DNA from: Lachnoclostridium sp.
Lineage (GTDB): Bacteria; Bacillota_A; Clostridia; Lachnospirales; Lachnospiraceae
DNA: 14,257 nt
Direction: 5' to 3'
Assembly: GCA_015057755.1 (NCBI GenBank)
Contig: SVDR01000056.1
Span: 1-14,257, forward strand
Shown: positions 6,432 to 13,107 of the stretch, piece by piece
Layout of the letters: each line of letters opens with the position of its first letter
Numbering within the stretch: the stretch's first letter is position 1
Translations under genes and position numbers: made by a program
The notes under the pieces: model-generated
What the model saw: the letters and a program-made list of their open reading frames with translations, nothing else
The model's database searches: none
Told to the model about the DNA's origin: nothing

Positions 6432-7619
6432 CTATTCCTGTAACAGACGGTATAACATCGGTTCAATATGAAGTTCCTTCATGATCGCTTCCAGCTCTTT
6501 TTTATTATCCTTTGGATTTCCCTGCTTTACCGCACGGATCAGCAGATTTTTCGGAGTATGTTCCATATCAATAAATTCCAGGATCTGAGTTCTGTAACCT
6601 ACAGATTCCAGAATCTGTGCACGAATCGCGTCTGTGTAAAGAGCCGCCGTGCGCTCTTTGATGATTCCATACTGGAAGATCGGCTTTAACAGTTCATTTT
6701 CCATCTGTCCATTCAGCTCATGCTGACAGCACGGAACGGAAAGAATCACCTTTGCCCCCCAGCGAACTGCCTTTTCCAGCGCATAGTCTGTCGCCACATC
6801 ACAGGCATGGAGAGTAACCACCATATCCACCTGATCCACGCCTTCATAAGACGCAATATCGCCCGTATAGAAAGACAGTTTCTCGTAACCGTATCTGCGG
6901 GCAAGATCATTGCATTTTTTAATCACATCGTCCTTCAGATCAAGACCGATGATGCGAACCGGATACCCCTTTAATTCTTTCAAATAATAATACATAGCAA
7001 ATGTCAGATACGATTTTCCGCATCCAAAATCCAGAATTACATTTTCTCTGGATTTGTCCAGTTTCGGAAGAATGTCTTCAATAAACTCTAAAAAACGGTT
7101 GATCTGACGGAATTTGTCATAACGGGAATTTACAATTTTTCCTTCCTTCGTCTGTACACCCAGATCCACAAGGAACGGTACTGCAATTCCTTCTTCCAAA
7201 ATATAACGTTTTTTACGATTGTGAGAAAGTCCCTTTTTCCATGCTGCTTCTAATTCTGAACTTTGTGCAGCCGCCTGTTTTCCGGTCTCTGCCTTCTTTT
7301 TGATCTTTACTGTGGCTTTGCCTTTTTTACTCACAAGAAGCTGGCCGCTCCAGCCTTCTGTTTCCACTTGTGCCTGCTTAAAAGAATGTTCCATCAGATC
7401 CGTCAGGTACTCTGCAGCTTCATTTAATTCCAGATTTTTGTGAAATGCCTGCTTTCCACGAAACTCCTCTGCCTGAATCAGGATTTTTCCACCGGAAAGG
7501 ATCGGACGGACTTTTACTTTCAAGAAATCCGTTTTCTCCTGCTGTCCGCTGAGAATAGCAGATAACGGCTGTTCTTTTATAAAACGCTCAAACAAGTCTC
7601 TGATTTCATTTTTTTCCAT
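6432..7619 (-). CDS. SAM-dependent methyltransferase (Methyltransf_32-like), substrate unknown
   Basis: This 395-residue cytoplasmic protein has a poorly conserved, Lys-rich N-terminal third (about 1-125) and a class I methyltransferase domain. Motif I is ILDFGCGKSYLTFAMY (195-210), the acidic end of strand 2 is GLDLKDD (225-231), and the family-specific blocks THACD-like LHACDVATD (270-278) and VPCCQHEL (295-302) follow. The two cysteine/histidine motifs resemble the PF13679 group, some members of which act on RNA; that substrate class is inference. The reading frame is open back to 7664, but the ATG at 7619 overlaps the upstream stop as TAATG and has a GGAAAGGAAAG ribosome site, so that start is preferred. 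It is probably translationally coupled to the histidine phosphatase gene. Confidence 0.85.
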   Translation of the reverse strand: MEKNEIRDLFERFIKEQPLSAILSGQQEKTDFLKVKVRPILSGGKILIQAEEFRGKQAFHKNLELNEAAEYLTDLMEHSFKQAQVETEGWSGQLLVSKKGKATVKIKKKAETGKQAAAQSSELEAAWKKGLSHNRKKRYILEEGIAVPFLVDLGVQTKEGKIVNSRYDKFRQINRFLEFIEDILPKLDKSRENVILDFGCGKSYLTFAMYYYLKELKGYPVRIIGLDLKDDVIKKCNDLARRYGYEKLSFYTGDIASYEGVDQVDMVVTLHACDVATDYALEKAVRWGAKVILSVPCCQHELNGQMENELLKPIFQYGIIKERTAALYTDAIRAQILESVGYRTQILEFIDMEHTPKNLLIRAVKQGNPKDNKKELEAIMKELHIEPMLYRLLQE

Positions 7620-8257
7620 TACTTCTTTCCTTTCCAGCCGCGTCGCAGCAGTTCCGGACAGCACTCCAGATGAGACGCATCATTAAACCGGTTTAAAATG
7701 ATTCGGCCATCATGTTTACGAACCCAGAATTCTGTAATACCGCAATTTTCCAGATGCGCTGCCAAAAGCGGTACACGTGCAAGATCCATTCCCAGATAAT
7801 GGGCAACCAGACTGCGGATCACACCTCCGTGTGTCACAACTGCCACTGTCTCATAATCCATGCTCAGGATCTCCTTCATTACCGGAAGCACACGTGACAA
7901 TACATCAAACGCACTCTCTCCTCCCGGATAGGTCATATCCCTTTCCATCTTGGATCTGGCACGAAGAAAATCTTCATAACGGTCAGCGATCACTTCGTCC
8001 GAAAGACCTTCCATGTCTCCAAACGAAATCTCTCTTAAATCTTTCCGGATCACTCTTGGAGCCTGCAGTTTTTCATTGATAATATCGGCAGTTTCAACCG
8101 CGCGAAGCAGATTGCTGGACCATACGGCATCGATCTGCTCCCCCAATAATCTCTCGCCGAGAAGTTCCGCCTGTCTGCGTCCCTCTTCTGCGAGCGGTAC
8201 ATCCACATTGCACAGCGGACTGTTCTGTCTGCCATGACGGATCAATAGTATTCTCAT
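7619..8257 (-). CDS. Histidine phosphatase family protein (phosphoglycerate mutase-like)
   Basis: A 212-residue member of the histidine phosphatase superfamily. The catalytic LIRHGR motif gives the nucleophile H8 with R7, SSNLLRAVETA gives R52, LREISFGDMEG gives E76, and VTHGGVIR gives the second histidine, H143; the catalytic set is complete. The residue after RHG is R instead of the common E/Q/S, and the usual T is Q. Known members dephosphorylate sugar phosphates, cobalamin precursors, nucleotides or proteins; there is no cobalamin gene nearby, so the substrate cannot be assigned. GAGG sits 7 nt before the ATG. The gene follows the ACT protein by 14 nt and overlaps the methyltransferase start by one base. 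Confidence 0.9.
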   Translation of the reverse strand: MRILLIRHGRQNSPLCNVDVPLAEEGRRQAELLGERLLGEQIDAVWSSNLLRAVETADIINEKLQAPRVIRKDLREISFGDMEGLSDEVIADRYEDFLRARSKMERDMTYPGGESAFDVLSRVLPVMKEILSMDYETVAVVTHGGVIRSLVAHYLGMDLARVPLLAAHLENCGITEFWVRKHDGRIILNRFNDASHLECCPELLRRGWKGKK

Positions 8258-8271
8258 AATTGTTCCTCAAA

Positions 8272-8544
8272 TTAAATACGGTGCATTTTTGTAAAGATTT
8301 CTTCTCTCTGACACTTAATGCTCATACCAAGTTCTGCGCCGATCTCGTCGAGACTGTTTACCATTTCATCAAATGTCACATCCATCTTACTTCCGTCGAT
8401 GATCATAAGCATATTGAAATACTCTTTTACGATCGTCTGGGAAATATCGAGGATATTTCCATTATGTTTGGCAAGATATGTACAGATTGCAGCAATAATA
8501 CCAACGGTGTCCTTTCCTACAACTGAAATAATCACTTTGTCCAT
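8272..8544 (-). CDS. UPF0237 ACT-domain protein
   Basis: This 90-residue protein is essentially a single ACT domain: MDKVIISVVGKDTVGIIAAI at the N-terminus, then NGNILDISQTIVKEYFNMLMIID and a C-terminal helix and strand. The DTVGIIAAI turn is where ACT domains commonly bind small ligands such as amino acids, so a sensor or regulatory role is likely but the ligand is unknown. The frame is open to 8565, but a GGAG site 8 nt before the ATG at 8544 and the family start decide for the shorter form. It lies 17 nt after walJ and 14 nt before the phosphatase in the same operon. Its usual partner is the UPF0210 protein, found at the end of the operon. Confidence 0.93.
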   Translation of the reverse strand: MDKVIISVVGKDTVGIIAAICTYLAKHNGNILDISQTIVKEYFNMLMIIDGSKMDVTFDEMVNSLDEIGAELGMSIKCQREEIFTKMHRI

Positions 8545-8561
8545 AGATTTTTCTCCTTTTA

Positions 8562-9359
8562 TCATAATGTCAGGATCTCCGACATTTCATCCCGGCCGGC
8601 TACTGCCATATGAAAATCAGAAGCGCAATACGGGCAGTCTCCCATATCTACTTCCAGTCGGACAGTTTCAAAAGCCAGTTCCGGCAAGTTATTTTCTTTG
8701 CTAAGATGTCCCAGCAGCACATACTTCATCTTGTCATTTAGAATGCAGTTTAAAAGACGGCCTGCATTCTCATTGGAAAGATGACCAAAATCTCCCATGA
8801 TCCTTCGTTTTAAATAGTAAGGATACGGTCCGCTCTCCAGCATACGCAGATCGTGATTTGATTCCAAAAGAACCGCATCCAGATCCAGAAGATGGTTGAT
8901 GGTATACTGATTATAATGACCGAGGTCTGTCGCAACAGCGACAGATTTGTTCCCCGACTGAATCCGGTATGCAACCGGATCTGCCGCATCATGGTCTATG
9001 TGAAACGGCAGGATATCCAGATCTCCCAGTGTCATCTTCACATCCGGCAGCAGCGGTTTCAAAAGCTCCTCCGGATACTCCCCAAGACTTTTTACTTTAC
9101 GGATCTCATTGAGAGTTCCCTCTGTCGCATAGATTGGGATCTCATACTTTCGTGCAAGCACACCCAGTCCTTTGATATGGTCCGAATGCTCGTGTGTAAT
9201 GCAGATACCTGAAAGTTCCGAAGGTTTCAGACCAACCTCGAACAATCCTTTTTCGATGCGTTTTGCACTGATTCCCGCATCGATCAGAACATGTGTGTTC
9301 TCTGTTCCGGCATAAATACAGTTTCCGCTGCTTCCGCTGGCGATACTAACAAATCTCAT
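8562..9359 (-). CDS. walJ: MBL-fold metallo-hydrolase, WalJ (YycJ) family
   Basis: A 265-residue cytoplasmic metallo-beta-lactamase-fold protein. It starts with the typical MRFVSIASGSSGNCIY, has a ligand aspartate in LIDAGIS (27), the zinc-binding THEHSDH motif (H56, H58, D60, H61), then FHIDHDAADP, ATDLGHY with a bridging aspartate, LLESNHD, and the C-terminal GHLSKENN histidine. The WalJ/YycJ group is associated with 5'-3' exonuclease activity and coordination of cell division with replication. In Bacillus it lies in the walRK operon; here it is instead in the polA-coaE operon with no two-component genes nearby, which fits a DNA-linked role but not WalRK control. Its start overlaps the end of coaE by 14 nt, with AGGAG 10 nt upstream inside coaE. 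Confidence 0.88.
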   Translation of the reverse strand: MRFVSIASGSSGNCIYAGTENTHVLIDAGISAKRIEKGLFEVGLKPSELSGICITHEHSDHIKGLGVLARKYEIPIYATEGTLNEIRKVKSLGEYPEELLKPLLPDVKMTLGDLDILPFHIDHDAADPVAYRIQSGNKSVAVATDLGHYNQYTINHLLDLDAVLLESNHDLRMLESGPYPYYLKRRIMGDFGHLSNENAGRLLNCILNDKMKYVLLGHLSKENNLPELAFETVRLEVDMGDCPYCASDFHMAVAGRDEMSEILTL

Positions 9360-9945
9360 GTCCCAGAATCTCCTTAATCTGCAGTTCGGTCTCTTTTGCG
9401 CTGCCGTTATTGTCGATCACACGGCCACATCTGGCACGGTACTCTGCCTCTGAGTCCTGTTTTTCAATAATACTCACACATTTTTCTCTGGTATAACCAC
9501 GGCTCGCCATCAGACGCTCAATGCGGTTTTCCTCTGTCGTATAAACGTACCACATCTCATCGAACAAGCCTTCCGGAGCGGTGTCAAACACTGCTGCTTC
9601 CACGATGACCAGGGACTCTTCACACTGCAGCGCTTCCGCCTGGATCGTCTCCCACACCATCGGGTGAATGATGCTGTTCATCACAGCCAGAGCCTCTGCG
9701 TCATTGAAAATAATCTCTGCCAGAGCCTTGCGGTCTACGGAACCATCCTCACGGATGAAAGAAGTACCAAGCGCTTCCGTTACACGCTTTAATCCTTCCA
9801 TTCCCGGCTCCATCAGATCGTGGGCTACCAGATCTGCCAGAATCACTCTGGCACCGAATGTTTCTCTTAAAATATCAAGCACACTGCTTTTTCCGGCTCC
9901 GACGCCTCCAGTAATGCCAATGATCTTTTTTTTCTCTTTATTCAT
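9346..9945 (-). CDS. coaE: Dephospho-CoA kinase
   Basis: Dephospho-CoA kinase (EC 2.7.1.24) phosphorylates the 3'-hydroxyl of dephospho-CoA, the last step of coenzyme A synthesis. The 199-residue length is normal. The Walker A loop is GITGGVGAGKSS (10-21), followed by the family segment ILADLVAHDLMEPG (about 35-48), DRKALAEIIF, and the lid region LMASRGYTREKC. The start has GAGG 11 nt upstream, inside the end of polA. polA-coaE is a widely conserved gene pair in Firmicutes, here separated by only 3 nt, and coaE overlaps walJ by 14 nt, so the three are surely cotranscribed. Confidence 0.96.
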   Translation of the reverse strand: MNKEKKKIIGITGGVGAGKSSVLDILRETFGARVILADLVAHDLMEPGMEGLKRVTEALGTSFIREDGSVDRKALAEIIFNDAEALAVMNSIIHPMVWETIQAEALQCEESLVIVEAAVFDTAPEGLFDEMWYVYTTEENRIERLMASRGYTREKCVSIIEKQDSEAEYRARCGRVIDNNGSAKETELQIKEILGHEIC

Positions 9946-9948
9946 GAA

Positions 9949-12582
9949 TTATTTTGCCTCAAACCAGTTATTTCCCTCATGCATATCAATTTCCAGATCT
10001 ACTTTCATCTGAACAGCCTGACTCATCTCCTCCGCAAGGATCTTTTTCACAGCCTCCAGCTCTGGAATAAATGTTTCGATCAGCAGTTCATCGTGTACCT
10101 GTAAGATCAGACGAGACTGCAATCCTTCTTCACGAAGTCTCTTGTCTACACGGATCATGGCAATCTTGATGATATCAGCCGCTGTTCCCTGAATCGGAGA
10201 GTTCATCGCCACACGCTCGCCAAAAGAACGCTGCATGAAGTTTGCAGATTTCAGCTCCGGAACCGGACGTCTTCGGTGGAACATGGTCTTCACAAAACCA
10301 TTTTCTTTCGCCTCTACGATCAGACCGTCCAGGAATGCTTTAACCTGCGGGTAAGTCTCAAAATATCGGTTAATATAATCCAGCGCCTCTTTTCTGGAAA
10401 TACTCAGGTCTTCGCTGAGACCAAAGGCACTGATACCGTAAACAATACCAAAGTTTACTGCTTTCGCATTTCTGCGGATCAGAGGTGTCACTTCCTCGAG
10501 CGGTACGTGGAATACCTGGGATGCAGTGATCGCATGGATATCCTGTGCACTCTTGTAGGCTTCGATCAGTCTTTCATCATCCGACATATGCGCTAGTACA
10601 CGAAGCTCAATCTGGGAATAATCCGCATCTAGGAACACATAGCCTTCTTTAGGTACAAATACCTTTCGAATCTCTCTGCCCAGTTCCATACGAACCGGAA
10701 TATTCTGAAGGTTCGGCTCCGTACTGGAAAGTCTTCCGGTCGCTGTGATCGTCTGATTAAACTTACTGTGAATCCTTCCGTCCGGCCCAATGTAAGCGCC
10801 AAGTCCTTCTGCATAAGTGGAATTCAGTTTTGTATACTGACGATACTCCAGAATCTTTCGGATCACCGGATAATCCGGAGCCAGTTTTTCAAGCACATCA
10901 GCCGCGGTTGAATAACCGGTCTTGGTCTTTTTACCGCCTTTGATCTGCATTTTTTCAAATAAAATCTCACCAAGCTGTTTCGGAGAATTAATATTAAACT
11001 CACAGCCGGTCATGTCCCAGATCTCACGCTCCAGAACAACGATCTTCTCTTTTAATTTTTCTCCGTATGCTTTCAGTTCTTCCTTGCGGACCGCAATACC
11101 TTCTTCTTCCATATGATATAATGCATAAATCAGCGGAAGTTCCATGGAAAGGTATAATTCTTTCATCTCCTCAGCTTCCAGCTTCTCTATAAGCGGTTTT
11201 CCGACCATGTAAGCCACATGACCGATATACCCTGCGCAAGTCTGAAATGCCTTTTCATCCTGCTCCCATGCGGAAGCAAACGTCATTTTTTTCAGGAGTT
11301 CTGTTTTTCCCGGTACTGTAAGGCCCAGATAATCCCTCGCGAGATCATCGTAATCATAACTGTCTTTTAGCGGATTTAACAAATACGCCGCAACGCCAGC
11401 ATCATAAACAAGCGTTTCGTAGCTCAGCTTCATAAATGGAAGCTGACTTTTGAGATCCAGAACCCAGACATTTCCGTTTTTACAAAGCATTTCCATCTGC
11501 TCCGCCAAATACTCTGCAGTCAGAAATCCGACTGCCGGAAGCACATAACTGCTCTCTTCATCAAAACAGAGAGCCATTCCGGAAACCGTTCCCTGATCGA
11601 TCAACAGCTGAGCACCTACGTGATCCGCCTTTTTCGCTTTTTCAAACAGCGATCCGGCTTCAATCAGATCCGTTACAATAGAAAATACATGCTGCTTTGC
11701 TTCTTCCTCTTTCACATGTGCACCGAACTTCGCCAGCATCGACTTAAACTCCATTCGGCTCATAAACTCGTATGCTTCCTTCGTATACAGATCTCCGATC
11801 ATCGCATCCTTAGGTTCAAAATCAATCGGTGCCTCAATGCAGATTTTCGCAAGTTTATAAGAAATATCCGCCAGTTCCCTGTTTTCCTCAAGAGATTTCT
11901 TTGCTCTCGGTGGCTTTACCTCATCCAGATGCTCATAAACCCCAGCCACACTGCCAAACTGTAAGATCAGATTGGTCGCGGTCTTCTCACCAACAGACGG
12001 AACACCCGGAATATTGTCAGAAGTATCGCCCATCAGCGCTTTCACATCGATGAACTGCTGCGGAGTTACCTGATATTCGCGCACCACATCTTCCGGATAA
12101 TAATTGTGAACCTCCGTTGTACCACGACTGGTCTTCGGGATGCTGATCTTGATATGGGTGTCAGAAAGCTGCAGCAGATCACGGTCTCCGGATACGATCG
12201 TTACCTCATATCCATCCGCCTGTGCATGCTTCGCAGCCGTGCCAAGCACATCATCCGCTTCATATCCTTCTTTTGTCAAGATCGGAATACCCATGGCGCA
12301 TAAAGCTTCTTTCATCAGCGGTACCTGCTCGTGAAGTTCCTGCGGCATCGGTTTTCTGGTTCCCTTATAGTCATCATACATGATATGTCGGAATGTCGGC
12401 GCTTTTAAATCAAACGCAACCGCAAGATACTGCGGCTTCTCCTCCTCCAACAATTTAAACAAAATATTTAAAAAGCCATATACGGCATTTGTGTGAAGCC
12501 CCTCGGAATTTGTCAAATTCGGAACACCGTAAAATGCACGGTTTAAAATGCTGTGTCCGTCAATTAAAACCAGTTTTTCCAT
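9949..12582 (-). CDS. polA: DNA polymerase I
   Basis: An 877-residue family A polymerase for Okazaki fragment maturation and repair. Residues 1 to about 290 form the 5'-3' nuclease domain with LIDGHSILNRAF, FDLKAPTFRHIMY, GYEADDVLGT, IVSGDRDLLQL and GDTSDNIPGVPSVGEKTA; its acidic metal ligands are present. Residues about 300-470 are the 3'-5' exonuclease-like domain, which lacks the DxE motif and the other metal-binding aspartates. Residues about 490-877 are the polymerase: motif A DADYSQIELR (652-661, catalytic D654), motif B with R703, K707, F711 and Y715, and motif C VHDE (H830, D831, E832). These map to E. coli D705, R754, K758, F762, Y766 and D882 with a constant offset of 51. An AGGTGG site lies 4 nt before the ATG. 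It follows the zinc-finger gene by 18 nt. Confidence 0.98.
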   Translation of the reverse strand: MEKLVLIDGHSILNRAFYGVPNLTNSEGLHTNAVYGFLNILFKLLEEEKPQYLAVAFDLKAPTFRHIMYDDYKGTRKPMPQELHEQVPLMKEALCAMGIPILTKEGYEADDVLGTAAKHAQADGYEVTIVSGDRDLLQLSDTHIKISIPKTSRGTTEVHNYYPEDVVREYQVTPQQFIDVKALMGDTSDNIPGVPSVGEKTATNLILQFGSVAGVYEHLDEVKPPRAKKSLEENRELADISYKLAKICIEAPIDFEPKDAMIGDLYTKEAYEFMSRMEFKSMLAKFGAHVKEEEAKQHVFSIVTDLIEAGSLFEKAKKADHVGAQLLIDQGTVSGMALCFDEESSYVLPAVGFLTAEYLAEQMEMLCKNGNVWVLDLKSQLPFMKLSYETLVYDAGVAAYLLNPLKDSYDYDDLARDYLGLTVPGKTELLKKMTFASAWEQDEKAFQTCAGYIGHVAYMVGKPLIEKLEAEEMKELYLSMELPLIYALYHMEEEGIAVRKEELKAYGEKLKEKIVVLEREIWDMTGCEFNINSPKQLGEILFEKMQIKGGKKTKTGYSTAADVLEKLAPDYPVIRKILEYRQYTKLNSTYAEGLGAYIGPDGRIHSKFNQTITATGRLSSTEPNLQNIPVRMELGREIRKVFVPKEGYVFLDADYSQIELRVLAHMSDDERLIEAYKSAQDIHAITASQVFHVPLEEVTPLIRRNAKAVNFGIVYGISAFGLSEDLSISRKEALDYINRYFETYPQVKAFLDGLIVEAKENGFVKTMFHRRRPVPELKSANFMQRSFGERVAMNSPIQGTAADIIKIAMIRVDKRLREEGLQSRLILQVHDELLIETFIPELEAVKKILAEEMSQAVQMKVDLEIDMHEGNNWFEAK

Positions 12583-12600
12583 GTTTCCACCTACTTTAAT

Positions 12601-12954
12601 TTAAAAGAATAAAAATCCTGTCTGATGCCAGATTCGAATCTGTAACAGAATCGACACCAAAAGAGCCATCGACATCAACGTTCCAACTGCATATTTCGTC
12701 ACCTGGAATGTAAAAAATCGCTGAATGCGCAATGCAGAAGATTCCAGTTTTCTCTGCAGATCTCCAACAATATCGTAGACAGTGTCATCTTCGTCCAGCT
12801 TTCTGAGACCTACATCCACCATATAGTGGATCTCCAGCTCTTCCATACAGTTATCGCAGTCCTCCACATGCTCTAAAAAATCATCCAGTTCGTCCATCGT
12901 AAGTTCGTCTTTAATATAAGGAACCACTAATTTTTCCGCTTCCCTGCAATTCAT
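12601..12954 (-). CDS. Zinc-finger, anti-sigma-factor-like membrane protein (zf-HC2 type)
   Basis: A 117-residue protein with the ZAS-type zinc-binding arrangement: C3, then H29-x3-C33-x2-C36 (EHVEDCDNC). A charged linker (about 50-75) leads to one hydrophobic segment (about 88-106) and a short tail, so the zinc domain is probably cytoplasmic and anchored by one C-terminal helix. This is the layout of anti-sigma factors that hold ECF sigma factors at the membrane, but no sigma gene is adjacent, so the role is unproven. The frame extends to 12975 with a TTG, but that would place the AAGGAG site inside the gene; ATG at 12954, 8 nt from AAGGAG, is preferred. It is the first gene of the polA operon, directly behind the operon promoters. 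Confidence 0.8.
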   Translation of the reverse strand: MNCREAEKLVVPYIKDELTMDELDDFLEHVEDCDNCMEELEIHYMVDVGLRKLDEDDTVYDIVGDLQRKLESSALRIQRFFTFQVTKYAVGTLMSMALLVSILLQIRIWHQTGFLFF

Positions 12955-12998
12955 CGAACACGCTCCTTCCTGCAATTCTCATCATCTGACTTTAGGAT

Positions 12999-13027
12999 AT
13001 AATAATCTAGGTTACATCATACACCAA
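12999..13027 (-). promoter_or_regulatory. Second candidate promoter of the polA operon
   Basis: On the minus strand TTGGTG (13027-13022), 17 bp, TATTAT (13004-12999). It overlaps the upstream candidate at 13016-13044, so the two cannot be occupied together. The start near 12992 would leave a leader of about 38 nt. The -35 box is weaker than that of the other candidate. Confidence 0.4.
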
Positions 13028-13044
13028 TTCTATGGCAATTTCAA
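13016..13044 (-). promoter_or_regulatory. Main candidate promoter of the zinc-finger-polA-coaE operon
   Basis: On the minus strand TTGAAA (13044-13039), a 17-bp spacer and TATGAT (13021-13016). The start near 13009 gives a leader of about 55 nt. Its -35 box begins only 4 bp beyond the U-tract of the megL terminator, so the operon is insulated from megL yet starts immediately after it. Confidence 0.65.
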
Positions 13045-13047
13045 CAC

Positions 13048-13082
13048 AAAAAAGCCACAGACCGGGAATCCCAGCCTGTGGC
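13048..13082 (-). terminator. Rho-independent terminator of megL
   Basis: On the minus strand a GC-rich hairpin pairs GCCACAG (13082-13076) with CTGTGGC (13060-13054), extended inside by GGGATTCCC, and is followed by six T (13053-13048). It lies 25 nt after the megL stop and is a strong intrinsic terminator. Confidence 0.93.
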
Positions 13083-13107
13083 AATAAAATCTGATACCAC
13101 TATGTAA

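Noticed and set aside
5056..6484. Several plus-strand ORFs of 67 to 159 codons opposite the UPF0210 and methyltransferase genes
   Set aside because: All are antisense to conserved genes in a compact operon, lack ribosome sites, and show no recognisable domains.
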